A stretch of DNA of 64,000 nucleotides from Enterococcus faecalis_A (GTDB taxonomy: Bacteria > Bacillota > Bacilli > Lactobacillales > Enterococcaceae): the NCBI GenBank assembly GCA_051295955.1, contig JBPDWA010000004.1, positions 124,001 to 188,000 of the forward strand, given 5' to 3'. Both the position numbers and the translations under genes were made by a program. Shown piece by piece: positions 8,541 through 17,843 of this stretch. The first letter of the stretch is position 1. The number at the start of each line of letters is the position of its first letter. A model generated the notes under the pieces. It did no database searches. It had not been told where the DNA came from and saw only the letters and a list, made by a program, of their open reading frames with translations.

Positions 8541-9443
8541 TCAGGATTTTTCTAAAATAATTTTCTTTAATTCAGTGATAAAAGACTGTCCAATCTCACT
8601 GAGGTCGCGGTTTTTCTGATATAAAACACAAATGTGGCTTTTCCCTGAATTTTTTAAAGGAATCAGCTTAATTTCATTTTTTGTAAACCCTGTCACCACC
8701 CCTGAACCAGAAGCATAAGCTTGTGTTTCCACTAGTAAATTCATTAGTGTACTTCGATCATTGGTGTAGATAACTGTTTCTTGTTGAGGAATTTCGACTA
8801 AATCTTCTGAAAAATAGGTAAAATTACCGCCTTCTTGGTTAAAACGTACTTGAGGGTAAGCCACCAATTCTTCTAACTGAATTTCTTTACGCTGAGCTAA
8901 CGGATGATTCTTACCTAAAAAAATGTGAGTTGTAAAAGACCCGATAATCTCGTAAGTCAGATTGGCTTGTGTTAAATACCGTTGAATACTGCTGATATTT
9001 TGTTCATTCAGGTAGAACACCCCTAATTCGCTGTGAAACCCCTTGACATCTTCAATGACTTTTAAAGTGGTAGTTTCAAAAATTCGAAATTCTCGATATT
9101 GATCACTAAATTGCTGCAAAATTTTGACTACCACTGCTCCTAAAAAATCATAATGTTGGGCAGAAACCGAAAAGCGTTCCCCTAAGGCCACTTTTTGATA
9201 ACGATTTTCCAACAGCTCCATTTGAGTTAACACTTTTTCTGATTCTTCCATAAAGGCCATTCCATCTTCAGTAAGAAACGCACCCTTATTAGTTCGTACA
9301 AATAAAGAAATCCCAAGCTCTTCTTCCAACTCGCGTATGCTATTGGAAAGACTGGGCTGGGTAATAAATAATTTTTTGGCTGCCTCTCGAAAACTACCAT
9401 TGTTAGCAATAGCCGTCACGTACTTCAACTGCTGGAGATTCAT
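8541..9443 (-). CDS. LysR-family transcriptional regulator
   Basis: 300 residues with the standard layout: N-terminal winged helix-turn-helix (residues 1-60, MNLQQLKYVTAIANNGSF then AAKKLFITQPSLSNSIRELE) and a C-terminal effector-binding domain. It begins 18 bp after the alpha-carbonic anhydrase gene on the same strand, so the two are probably co-transcribed. That arrangement suggests control of CO2/bicarbonate-linked metabolism or of the aminotransferase downstream, but the effector is unknown. The family is secure. Confidence 0.9.
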   Translation of the reverse strand: MNLQQLKYVTAIANNGSFREAAKKLFITQPSLSNSIRELEEELGISLFVRTNKGAFLTEDGMAFMEESEKVLTQMELLENRYQKVALGERFSVSAQHYDFLGAVVVKILQQFSDQYREFRIFETTTLKVIEDVKGFHSELGVFYLNEQNISSIQRYLTQANLTYEIIGSFTTHIFLGKNHPLAQRKEIQLEELVAYPQVRFNQEGGNFTYFSEDLVEIPQQETVIYTNDRSTLMNLLVETQAYASGSGVVTGFTKNEIKLIPLKNSGKSHICVLYQKNRDLSEIGQSFITELKKIILEKS

Positions 9444-9461
9444 GTAAAGCCCTCCTTTCCC

Positions 9462-10163
9462 TTACTCGGAGAAATAAATTTTGCGATCGTTAAGTGGTTG
9501 TAGTGGGCGATTGTTAAAGGGAAGCATCCCTTCTTTTAATTGCTCTAAAAAAACTTGATCCATCGGTTGCACCGTATCAAACACAAACCAGTGAACCGGC
9601 CCTTTGGTAGGCGGCGTCGTCAAAGAACCTAGATAATGAAAATGTGAATGCACTTCCGGCAAAAATATACTAGGATTGAACCACTGTTGATGCGTACCAG
9701 GTAACCACTTAATCGCTTGATTTTCTTTTGAAAAGCGGTTTGGTTCGTTCGTAATTGTAAACAAACAGCCTAATACTAAGTTCTCTCCCATATTATTCAT
9801 ATGGACAAGGTGAAACTCCAATGGCCACTGTTGGTCATTTAAAGTATGCTCGCTAGGTGTATGAAAATGGATATCGGTCAAAAAGTACTGTTCATCTTCA
9901 AAAATAATGTAGCTTTCCGTATTCGGAGGTACAAAGTGAAAAGTATTTTTAAATTCTTTTTCTGTAAACTCTTCTCTTGTATAGTAAATTTCTATCGTTT
10001 GAGCAACACTAGCCGGTTGCGCTTGTTCTTTTGATAAGTTAATCGGTGATTGATATGGATATTTGGCACCAGTTGCAAACCAGTCGCATAAAGTGTGCCA
10101 GTGCTCTGGTCCAAAAGCACCAGTATAGCCCCATTCTACATCCATATTATGAATTTTTTTCAT
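9462..10163 (-). CDS. Alpha-class carbonic anhydrase without signal peptide
   Basis: Interconverts CO2 and bicarbonate. 233 residues with the alpha-class zinc site: TDIHFHTPSEH gives His99 and His101, PLEFHLVHMN gives His118, and SLTTPPTKGPVHW is the conserved C-terminal loop. YPYQSPIN matches the usual SPIN motif. The N-terminus (MKKIHNMDVEWGYTG) enters the catalytic domain at once, so no export signal is seen, whereas most bacterial alpha enzymes are secreted or periplasmic. Bicarbonate made in the cytosol feeds CarAB, which is encoded in the operon next door, though the genes are separated by a terminator. Alpha assignment is firm; cellular location is inferred. Confidence 0.93.
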   Translation of the reverse strand: MKKIHNMDVEWGYTGAFGPEHWHTLCDWFATGAKYPYQSPINLSKEQAQPASVAQTIEIYYTREEFTEKEFKNTFHFVPPNTESYIIFEDEQYFLTDIHFHTPSEHTLNDQQWPLEFHLVHMNNMGENLVLGCLFTITNEPNRFSKENQAIKWLPGTHQQWFNPSIFLPEVHSHFHYLGSLTTPPTKGPVHWFVFDTVQPMDQVFLEQLKEGMLPFNNRPLQPLNDRKIYFSE

Positions 10164-10229
10164 TTTTCTCCCTCATTTTGCACAAATCATGTTATCTAAC
10201 TCTACCTTAACGTAGAACGGACGTCAATA

Positions 10230-10290
10230 GAAAAAAAGCACAAGCAAACGGGTTCGCTCCTTTTCCATCGAGGAGCAAACCCACTTGCTG
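10230..10290 (-). terminator. Terminator of the pyr operon
   Basis: On the minus strand a long hairpin with arms GTGGGTTTGCTCC and GGAGCGAACCC plus outer pairing is followed by CTTTTTTTC. It is 85 bp after the pyrE stop and closes the ten-gene pyrimidine operon. Confidence 0.85.
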
Positions 10291-10374
10291 GTTGTTTCAG
10301 ATTCAGCAAATGTTCTTCTTATAAAATAAGAGATATAAGCTGCCTAATTGTTCCATAGCAGCTTGACTCATTTA

Positions 10375-11007
10375 TTATTTGCTCCAGTTTTCCGGAACTT
10401 TTTTCCAAGCCTGTAACAGCGATACGTCAGCTTTTTTGATATAGTCTGCCTGTAAAGCTGCTTCAATTAACGTAGTGTAATCAGTCAAGGTGCATAATTT
10501 CATATTTTGTTCAGCAAAATTAGCTTGACCCTTTGGTAATTCATACGTAAAAATAGCCGCTACGCCTAATACATCTGCCCCTTCTCTGGCAGCTGCCTCA
10601 CAGGCCTCCAAAACACTGCCTCCGGTGGAAATTAAATCTTCGATGACCACCATTTTTTGACCTGCAGTGATCCGTCCTTCAATTTGATTGCCTTTGCCGT
10701 GATCTTTGGCTTTGCTACGGATGTAGACCATCGGTAAATCTAAAATATCAGCAACCCAAGCCGCATGGGGTATGCCTGCGGTTGCTGTGCCTGCAATTAC
10801 TTCAACATCCGGGTAGGTTGTTTTGATTTTCTCCGCTAAGCCGTTAGCAATTTCTTTACGTACTGCCGGGTAACTCATCGTGATCCGATTATCACAATAA
10901 ATTGGACTTTTGATCCCACTAGCCCATGTGAAAGGTTCATTAGGGCTTAAAGATACCGCTTGAATGTCTAAAAGGTCTGTGGCAATTTTTACTGATAATG
11001 CTGTCAT
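10375..11007 (-). CDS. pyrE: Orotate phosphoribosyltransferase
   Basis: Converts orotate and PRPP to orotidine 5'-monophosphate, step five of UMP synthesis. 210 residues from ATG 11007. That start forms an ATGA overlap with the pyrF stop and has GGAG 8 nt upstream, so it is preferred to the ATG six codons earlier. Motifs: ASGIKSPIYCDNR at the orotate site, catalytic-loop RSKAKDHGKGNQIEG, and PRPP-binding VVIEDLISTGGS. Last gene of the pyr operon, followed by the terminator. Confidence 0.96.
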   Translation of the reverse strand: MTALSVKIATDLLDIQAVSLSPNEPFTWASGIKSPIYCDNRITMSYPAVRKEIANGLAEKIKTTYPDVEVIAGTATAGIPHAAWVADILDLPMVYIRSKAKDHGKGNQIEGRITAGQKMVVIEDLISTGGSVLEACEAAAREGADVLGVAAIFTYELPKGQANFAEQNMKLCTLTDYTTLIEAALQADYIKKADVSLLQAWKKVPENWSK

Positions 11008-11723
11008 AGAGATGCTCCATTCCATTGATTTTTAATTGTTTGGTACATGTCATAAGGATTTTCAGCTTGAGTAATTGGCCGACCCACTACGATATAGGTG
11101 GCTCCAATTACCCGCGCTTGTTGTGGCGTAACGACTCTTTTTTGATCGAAGACCTCACTACCTGCCGGACGAATGCCCGGTGTTAAACAAATAAAGTCGC
11201 TACTGGTGGCTACCTGAATGCTCTGTGCTTCTAAAGCCGAACAAACGACACCATCAAGTCCCGCAGCTTGAGAGCAACGAGCGTAGTGGTTTACACTTTC
11301 TGCTAAAGAAACACTGATTAATTGATCTTGTTGCATTTGGGTTTCACTAGTAGAAGTCAATTGTGTAACAGCAAGCAGGAGCGGTTCACAAGCCCCTGCT
11401 AACGTTCCTTTTTTCAAGCCAGCTTTGGCAGCTTTCATCATTTCAATACCTCCAGCGGCATGAACATTCGTAATATCAATGCCCAGCTTTGCTAAATTGG
11501 TCATGGCTTTTTCCACAGTGTTGGGAATATCATGCAATTTTAAATCTAAAAAAACCGAATGCCCCAACTTTTTCAACCAGCGAACAATCGCCGGCCCCTC
11601 TTGATAGAACAGCTCCATGCCTACTTTGACAAATAAAGGTTCGGTTTGTGGAAATTGTTTGAGAAACGCAGCAACTTTTTGCTGGTTGGGAAAATCTAAT
11701 GCGATGATTGGTCGTTGATTCAT
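11004..11723 (-). CDS. pyrF: Orotidine 5'-phosphate decarboxylase
   Basis: Decarboxylates OMP to UMP, the final step. 239 residues, a TIM barrel with ALDFPNQQKV at the first strand, the catalytic block FLDLKLHDIPNTV (Asp-x-Lys-x-x-Asp), and CLTPGIRPAGS, GRPITQAENP near the phosphate site. It overlaps pyrD by 4 bp at its start and pyrE by 4 bp at its end, the usual translational coupling. Confidence 0.96.
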   Translation of the reverse strand: MNQRPIIALDFPNQQKVAAFLKQFPQTEPLFVKVGMELFYQEGPAIVRWLKKLGHSVFLDLKLHDIPNTVEKAMTNLAKLGIDITNVHAAGGIEMMKAAKAGLKKGTLAGACEPLLLAVTQLTSTSETQMQQDQLISVSLAESVNHYARCSQAAGLDGVVCSALEAQSIQVATSSDFICLTPGIRPAGSEVFDQKRVVTPQQARVIGATYIVVGRPITQAENPYDMYQTIKNQWNGASL

Positions 11724-12649
11724 TTTTTGATATCCTTTCTTATATCCTGACGTAATTGTTCCAAAGAGTCAATGCCTAATTCAGCCATTCTTGCTGGCAA
11801 ATGTTGGATCAGCTTAAGACAAATGTAGGGATCTATGAAATTGGCAGTACCTACGCCAACAGCACTGGCGCCGGCCATGAACATTTCCAAAACATCGTCA
11901 ACAGTTTGAACACCGCCCATACCAATAATCGGTAAATCAGTTATTTGAGCGACTTGGCGAATCAAGCGAATAGCCACTGGTTTGATGGCTGGACCTGATA
12001 AGCCGCCGGTTTGATTAGCCAGAAGCGGCTGTCTTGTTTTTAAGTCAATGCGCATCCCTAATAACGTATTGATCATGGAAAAACCATCTGCTCCACCAGC
12101 CTCAATTGCTTGAGCAACGGGAATGATGTCAGTGACGTTCGGAGATAATTTCACATAGATTGGAACTGCGGCGACTTTTTTTACGGCTTGGACTAGTTGA
12201 AAGGCTACTTCAGGATCTGTTCCAAAAGCGATGCCGCCATGTTTCACGTTGGGACAAGAGATATTTAGCTCGATGGCATGAACATTCGGTGCTGTGCCGA
12301 TTTTTTCGCAAACTGCGACGTAATCTTCCTCACAAGCGCCGGCAACATTGGCAATAATCGGTATATCATAATGAGCCAAACGAGGTAACTTTTCTTTCAT
12401 AACGACTTCTAGGCCCGGATTTTGTAAACCGATCGCATTTAGCATGCCGCTTGGTGTTTCAGCAACCCGTGGCGTTTGATTGCCATAACGGGCATTAGGC
12501 GTCGTCGCTTTGATCATAATGGAACCTAATTGTGCCAAATCATAGTACTGAGCGAAAGCTTCACCAAAGCCGAAGCACCCACTGGCCGGAATGATGGGAT
12601 TTTTCAAAGCTAACCCCGGTAAAGTCACCGCTAAAGGATTGGTACTCAT
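11720..12649 (-). CDS. pyrD: Dihydroorotate dehydrogenase, class 1B catalytic subunit
   Basis: FMN-containing subunit oxidising dihydroorotate to orotate and passing electrons to the PyrK subunit and on to NAD. 309 residues: NPIIPASGCFGFG, NISCPNVKHGG with the class 1 active-site cysteine, YVKLSPNVTDI, and FMN-phosphate loops IGMGGVQT and GVGTANF. The class 1B assignment rests on the adjacent pyrK, with which it overlaps by 4 bp. Confidence 0.95.
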   Translation of the reverse strand: MSTNPLAVTLPGLALKNPIIPASGCFGFGEAFAQYYDLAQLGSIMIKATTPNARYGNQTPRVAETPSGMLNAIGLQNPGLEVVMKEKLPRLAHYDIPIIANVAGACEEDYVAVCEKIGTAPNVHAIELNISCPNVKHGGIAFGTDPEVAFQLVQAVKKVAAVPIYVKLSPNVTDIIPVAQAIEAGGADGFSMINTLLGMRIDLKTRQPLLANQTGGLSGPAIKPVAIRLIRQVAQITDLPIIGMGGVQTVDDVLEMFMAGASAVGVGTANFIDPYICLKLIQHLPARMAELGIDSLEQLRQDIRKDIKK

Positions 12650-13428
12650 AAGATCACCTCATTTGCTAGGAAAATAGGTCCTTTATCACAAACCTTCACG
12701 TTCTTTGATCCTATTTTGTCCCCTTTTTTGGGACAAACACAGGCGTAACAAGCACCGATCCCGCAAGCCATGCGTTCTTCCATAGATAAAAAAACATTAG
12801 GATGGCTTGGGAAAAGTTCAGCAACAGCTTTTAACATACCATTTGCACCACAAGCATACACCGCCTGGGGTTGCTCCTGTTTAATAGCCGTTGTCAACAA
12901 AGTAGCGACAGTTCCTTTAGTGCCGTACGAGCCATCATCTGTAGCAAAATAAGTGGGTCCTAAGCTTTGAAATTCCTCTTGGAAATAAGCGACTTCTTTT
13001 GATGCATATCCCAGAAAATGCGTAACGTTGACGCCGTTTGCTTTTAGTTGTCTAGATAATTCATACATCGGCGGAATACCGATACCACCGCCGACGATAA
13101 AGGCTGTTTGCCCAGGTTTTAAAAAGGTCGAATCAAACCCGTTGCCCAAAGGTCCTAACACATCCAATTGCTCGCCAGCTTGCATCTGTGAAAAAGCTTG
13201 TGTACCGGCTCCTTCAACACGATAAATAATAGCGCAAGTTCGTTGCTTGTGATTGATTTCATTTAAACTGATCGGGCGACGCAACAATAAATCAGTTCTT
13301 GGGACGGAAATATGCAAAAATTGTCCAGGCTTTTCCATATAACTGACCAGCTCACCCGTTAATACCATTTGGAAAATTCGTGGTGCCAATTGTACTTGGT
13401 CAACAATCGTCATCATTTCTTGCTTCAA
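12646..13428 (-). CDS. pyrK: Dihydroorotate dehydrogenase electron-transfer subunit (FAD, 2Fe-2S)
   Basis: Transfers electrons from PyrD FMN through a 2Fe-2S cluster and FAD to NAD+. 260 residues: FAD-binding RRPISLNEI, nucleotide loop GGGIGIPPMYEL, and the cluster cysteines in MACGIGACYACVCP and VKVCDKGP. The start is a TTG at 13428, well supported by AAGGAG 8 nt upstream; no ATG has a comparable site. A 150-bp gap with a perfect hairpin separates it from carB, the only wide gap inside the operon. Confidence 0.95.
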   Translation of the reverse strand: MKQEMMTIVDQVQLAPRIFQMVLTGELVSYMEKPGQFLHISVPRTDLLLRRPISLNEINHKQRTCAIIYRVEGAGTQAFSQMQAGEQLDVLGPLGNGFDSTFLKPGQTAFIVGGGIGIPPMYELSRQLKANGVNVTHFLGYASKEVAYFQEEFQSLGPTYFATDDGSYGTKGTVATLLTTAIKQEQPQAVYACGANGMLKAVAELFPSHPNVFLSMEERMACGIGACYACVCPKKGDKIGSKNVKVCDKGPIFLANEVIL

Positions 13429-13505
13429 ATTTGTTCACTCCTTTATTAGGGATTATGTAAGTGAAGCTTGACTTACGCAGCCAGTAAAATATTGACAGAG
13501 CCAGA

Positions 13506-13533
13506 GACAGAAGTTGTAACGATAACTTCTGTC
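13506..13533 (-). other. Perfect hairpin in the carB-pyrK spacer
   Basis: GACAGAAGTT and AACTTCTGTC form a 10-bp perfect stem with an 8-nt loop. No T-run follows on either strand, so it is not a normal terminator. It lies in the only long spacer of the pyr operon and may mark an RNA processing or stability site. Confidence 0.5.
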
Positions 13534-13577
13534 TGCCGATCTCATCAACTATTTAAAACAACGCCATCACCACGCTA

Positions 13578-16500
13578 TTAAAGTGGTTCAACCGCAAATG
13601 CTTGTGATTCTAAAACTTTTAAAATTGCACTGGCTGTATCTAAAGACGTCAACAAAGGAATCCCGTGTTCTACAGCTTCTCGTCGGATTAAAAACCCGTC
13701 TTTGCTGGCATTGGAACGATTTTTATCCATTGTATTAACCACCACTTGGGCTTGTCCTCTATTAATAAGGTCGATGACCGTATGACCGTTTTGACTGCTA
13801 ATTTTGGATACGGTTTGGGCTGGTAACTGATGTTCTTTAAAGAACGCCGCAGTACCTTCTGTAGCGTATAAACGATAACCAATTGCAACAAAGCGACGGG
13901 CCAACTGTAAAGCTTCAACCTTGGTCTCATTAGCGATGGTAAATAGCACAGAACCATGGCTTGGCAAATGCATACCGGCAGCTTCAAGAGCTTTGTACAA
14001 AGCTTTTTCTACGCTGTAATCTGAACCCATGACTTCTCCAGTTGATTTCATCTCAGGGCCGAGGTAAGTATCAACCTTTTGTAGTTTAGTAAAAGAGAAG
14101 ACCGGCACTTTCACGTGGATTTGATTTGTAGCTGGATATAATCCATCTTGATAACCCAAAGTAGCAAGTTTTTCTCCTAAAATTACTTTTGTTGCTACTT
14201 GAGCCATTGGAATCCCTGTGATTTTACTTAAAAAAGGTACGGTACGACTTGCTCGCGGATTGACTTCAATTACATGCACCTTTTGATCATGAATAACAAA
14301 TTGAATATTCATCATGCCGATACAATTTAGGTCTAAAGCCAATTTTCGCGTATAATCAACGATAGTAGCTTGAATATTTCCAGTGAGAGTTTGAGGCGGA
14401 TAAACAGCCATTGAATCTCCTGAATGAACACCGGCCCGTTCGATATGTTCCATGATGCCTGGAATAAGAACCGTTTCTCCATCACAGATCGCATCCACTT
14501 CACATTCTTTTCCTAATAAATAGCTATCTACTAACACAGGATGTTCCGGAGACGCTTTGACGGCACTACGCATATAGTCTTCCAAGTCGTGTTTATTTTC
14601 GACAATTTCCATCGCTCGTCCGCCTAACACATAGCTAGGTCGGACTAAAACGGGATAGCCGATTCTTTCAGCGACAGCCACCGCTTCTGCTTCACTCGTT
14701 GCTGTGTCACCTGGCGGTTGAAGAACCGCTAGTTTTTTTAAGGCTTGTTCAAATAAGTCGCGATTTTCTGCACGATCTAAGTCTTCAATTGTAGTGCCTA
14801 AAATATTAACGCCTGCTTGTACAAGAGGTTCAGCCAGATTAATCGCTGTCTGTCCGCCAAATTGCACGATGACTCCGATTGGTTGTTCCAGCGCTACTAC
14901 ATTTAAAACATCTTCTAAAGTCAGCGGTTCAATGTATAGTTTATCGGAAATGGAAAAATCAGTCGACACTGTTTCCGGATTACTGTTCATGATGATTGCT
15001 TCGTACCCAGCTGCTTGAATTGCTTTGACTGAGTGAACCGTCGCGTAATCAAATTCTACACCCTGCCCAATTCGGATCGGTCCGGAGCCTAAAACTAATA
15101 CAGCTGGTTTCTCAGAAGGCATACTTTCATTTTCTTCTTCATAGCTGCTATAAAAATACGGTGTTTGCGACTCAAATTCAGCAGCACAAGTATCTACCAT
15201 TTTGTAGACTGGTAAGAGATTTTGCTGCTGCCTAAAAATACGCACCTCTGCTTCCGTCTGTTGCCATAGTTGAGCAATTTTTCGATCGGAAAACCCGGCT
15301 TGTTTAGCTTCTTTCAATAAGGCTAGGTCATTCGGCTTTTGTGCTAATGCTTGTTCTATTTCGACGATTCGTAGCAATTTATCAAGGAAGAATAAATCGA
15401 TTTTCGTCAATTCATGAAGTTCTTCAAGAGAAAAACCCCGCCGCAATGCTTCTGACAAATAGAACAAGCGATCATCTTGAGCTTTGACTATTTTTTCTGT
15501 CAAATCTTCGTCAAGAACGGATGTTAATTCCGGTAATTCATTGTGAAAAACGCCGATCTCCAGTGAACGGACAGCCTTTAAAAACGATTCTTCCAAGGTT
15601 CGTCCGATTGCCATTACTTCACCGGTTGCTTTCATTTGCGTTCCTAAACGACGTTCCCCTTTTTCAAATTTATCAAAAGGCCATCGAGGAATTTTGGCTA
15701 CAACATAATCTAAAGCTGGTTCAAATTCGGCATAAGTTGTGCCAGTAACCGGATTTTTCATCTCATCCAATGTTAAGCCTACGGCAATTTTTGCTGCTAG
15801 TTTGGCGATCGGATAACCGGTTGCCTTGCTGGCTAAAGCAGAAGAACGCGACACACGCGGATTTACTTCAATGACGTAATAATCAAAGCTCTTTGGATCT
15901 AATGCTAATTGTACGTTACAGCCTCCTTCAATTTTCAACGCACGAATAATTTTTAAAGAAGCATCTCGTAATAGCTGGTATTCGTAATCCGATAATGTTT
16001 GACTAGGAGCAAAAACAATGGAATCGCCAGTATGAATTCCGACTGGGTCAAAGTTTTCCATATTACAAACGACGATGGCATTATCTGCTGAATCCCGCAT
16101 CACTTCATATTCAATTTCTTTAAAACCGGCAATGCTGCGTTCAATTAAACATTGAGTCGCTGGTGAGAGCTTTAAACCATTTTCAGTTATCGTTCTTAAC
16201 TGTTGTTCATTATCACACATACCGCCGCCAGTTCCTCCCAGAGTAAACGCTGGCCGAACGATTACTGGATAACCAATTTGTTTGCCAAAAGCAACAGCTT
16301 CTTCAACAGTGTTGACAATCGTACTTTCCGGAATCGGCTGTTTTAGCTCCTCCATCAGTCGCTTAAACAAATCGCGATCTTCTGCTTGGTCGATGGCGCT
16401 TAGCTTAGTCCCTAAAAGTTCTACCTGCAATTCTTCTAAAATACCTGATGCCGCTATTTCCATCGCCATGTTTAATCCCGTTTGTCCTCCTAAAGTCGGT

Positions 16501-16760
16501 AAAAGAGCATCCGGACGTTCTTTTCGCAAAATTCTGGAAACAAATTCTAACGTAATTGGTTCGATATATACTTGATCGGCAATTTCCTGATCCGTCATGA
16601 TTGTAGCCGGATTAGAGTTCACCAAGATTACTTCATAGCCTTCTTCTTTTAAGGCCAGACAGGCTTGCGTACCTGCGTAGTCAAATTCGGCGGCCTGACC
16701 AATAATGATGGGGCCAGAGCCAATCACCATAATTTTTTTCAGATCGGTTCTTTTCGGCAT
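13578..16760 (-). CDS. carB: Carbamoyl-phosphate synthase large subunit
   Basis: Makes carbamoyl phosphate from bicarbonate, ammonia and two ATP. 1060 residues with the family's internal duplication: two ATP-grasp halves each starting with a glycine loop (KIMVIGSGPIIIGQAAEFDY near residue 8, and VLVLGSGPIRIGQGVEFDY near 550), then a C-terminal MGS-like allosteric domain. Metal and ATP-binding motifs VIEVNPRVSRSSALASK and VIEVNPRASRTVPFLSK are intact. It starts 5 bp after carA. It serves both pyrimidine and arginine synthesis unless a second copy exists outside the window. Confidence 0.97.
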   Translation of the reverse strand: MPKRTDLKKIMVIGSGPIIIGQAAEFDYAGTQACLALKEEGYEVILVNSNPATIMTDQEIADQVYIEPITLEFVSRILRKERPDALLPTLGGQTGLNMAMEIAASGILEELQVELLGTKLSAIDQAEDRDLFKRLMEELKQPIPESTIVNTVEEAVAFGKQIGYPVIVRPAFTLGGTGGGMCDNEQQLRTITENGLKLSPATQCLIERSIAGFKEIEYEVMRDSADNAIVVCNMENFDPVGIHTGDSIVFAPSQTLSDYEYQLLRDASLKIIRALKIEGGCNVQLALDPKSFDYYVIEVNPRVSRSSALASKATGYPIAKLAAKIAVGLTLDEMKNPVTGTTYAEFEPALDYVVAKIPRWPFDKFEKGERRLGTQMKATGEVMAIGRTLEESFLKAVRSLEIGVFHNELPELTSVLDEDLTEKIVKAQDDRLFYLSEALRRGFSLEELHELTKIDLFFLDKLLRIVEIEQALAQKPNDLALLKEAKQAGFSDRKIAQLWQQTEAEVRIFRQQQNLLPVYKMVDTCAAEFESQTPYFYSSYEEENESMPSEKPAVLVLGSGPIRIGQGVEFDYATVHSVKAIQAAGYEAIIMNSNPETVSTDFSISDKLYIEPLTLEDVLNVVALEQPIGVIVQFGGQTAINLAEPLVQAGVNILGTTIEDLDRAENRDLFEQALKKLAVLQPPGDTATSEAEAVAVAERIGYPVLVRPSYVLGGRAMEIVENKHDLEDYMRSAVKASPEHPVLVDSYLLGKECEVDAICDGETVLIPGIMEHIERAGVHSGDSMAVYPPQTLTGNIQATIVDYTRKLALDLNCIGMMNIQFVIHDQKVHVIEVNPRASRTVPFLSKITGIPMAQVATKVILGEKLATLGYQDGLYPATNQIHVKVPVFSFTKLQKVDTYLGPEMKSTGEVMGSDYSVEKALYKALEAAGMHLPSHGSVLFTIANETKVEALQLARRFVAIGYRLYATEGTAAFFKEHQLPAQTVSKISSQNGHTVIDLINRGQAQVVVNTMDKNRSNASKDGFLIRREAVEHGIPLLTSLDTASAILKVLESQAFAVEPL

Positions 16761-16765
16761 TAGCG

Positions 16766-17839
16766 CTACTCCTTTTCTGCATCCATTAATTCCATAAACT
16801 CATCAAATAAATGTAGCGCATCGTGTGGTCCCGGGGCAGCATCTGGGTGAAACTGTACAGTAAAAGCCGGATAACGGCGATGTCTAACGCCTTCAACTGT
16901 CCCGTCATTGACTTCCACATGCGTCACCATCAGCACTTCAGGGTCAATCGTTGCTTCATCTACTGCATAGCCATGATTTTGGGAAGTGAAATCAACGTTG
17001 CCTGTTGCAATTTCTCTTACGGGATGATTCAATCCACGGTGACCAAATGTCATCTTGTACGTATCTGCGCCGTTGGCCAGTGAAAACAGTTGATGACCCA
17101 AGCAAATCCCAAAAATTGGAACTTTCCCTTGAATTTTCTGAATCATTTCGATTGCTTCTGGAACGTCTTTGGGATCCCCTGGTCCATTAGTCAGCATAAC
17201 ACCATCTGGATGCAATGCCAAAATCGTTTCGGCGCTCGTATTATAAGGCAGGACCGTTAAATTACAGTGACGCTTTGACAGTTCTCGCAGTATGCTATGT
17301 TTTAATCCGAAATCCACGACCACTACATTGCGACCGATGCCAGGACTTGGATAAGGCTTTGTTGTTGACACTTGAGCAACTTGATTTTTCGGAAGTACCG
17401 TCGCTTTCAATTGATCAAAAGCGTGTGGCAAATCATTTACTGCGTCAATCAAACTCCCTTTCATCGTGCCTGCAGTACGTAGCTTTCTAGTTAAAGCTCG
17501 TGTATCGATTCCGGAAATTCCTGGTATCCCTTGATGTTTTAAAAATTCATGCAACGTCATTTGCTGGCGCCAGTTAGAAGCTAAGCGGGCATGCTCTTTA
17601 ACGATAACACCTTTACAAGTAGGAGCGATAGCTTCATAATCGTCTCGATTAACGCCGTAATTTCCCACCAGCGGATAGGTAAATGTAATAATTTGACCGT
17701 TAAAACTTTGATCAGTAATCGTTTCTTGGTAACCGGTCATACTAGTAGTAAAAACCACTTCACCTACTACGTTCCCTGATGCCCCAAAAGCTTTTCCTTC
17801 AAAAACTGTTCCATCTTCTAAAATCAACAACCGCTTCAA
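16766..17839 (-). CDS. carA: Carbamoyl-phosphate synthase small (glutaminase) subunit
   Basis: Hydrolyses glutamine and channels ammonia to CarB. 357 residues: N-terminal CPSase domain with TGYQETITDQSF, then a class I glutamine amidotransferase domain with the nucleophile in FGICLGHQL and the catalytic His in VQFHPDAAPGP. Separated from pyrC by 4 bp and from carB by 5 bp. Confidence 0.97.
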   Translation of the reverse strand: MKRLLILEDGTVFEGKAFGASGNVVGEVVFTTSMTGYQETITDQSFNGQIITFTYPLVGNYGVNRDDYEAIAPTCKGVIVKEHARLASNWRQQMTLHEFLKHQGIPGISGIDTRALTRKLRTAGTMKGSLIDAVNDLPHAFDQLKATVLPKNQVAQVSTTKPYPSPGIGRNVVVVDFGLKHSILRELSKRHCNLTVLPYNTSAETILALHPDGVMLTNGPGDPKDVPEAIEMIQKIQGKVPIFGICLGHQLFSLANGADTYKMTFGHRGLNHPVREIATGNVDFTSQNHGYAVDEATIDPEVLMVTHVEVNDGTVEGVRHRRYPAFTVQFHPDAAPGPHDALHLFDEFMELMDAEKE

Positions 17840-17843
17840 GGGT

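Noticed and set aside
13506..13533. Terminator between carB and pyrK
   Set aside because: Perfect stem but no T-run on either strand, and the operon clearly continues.
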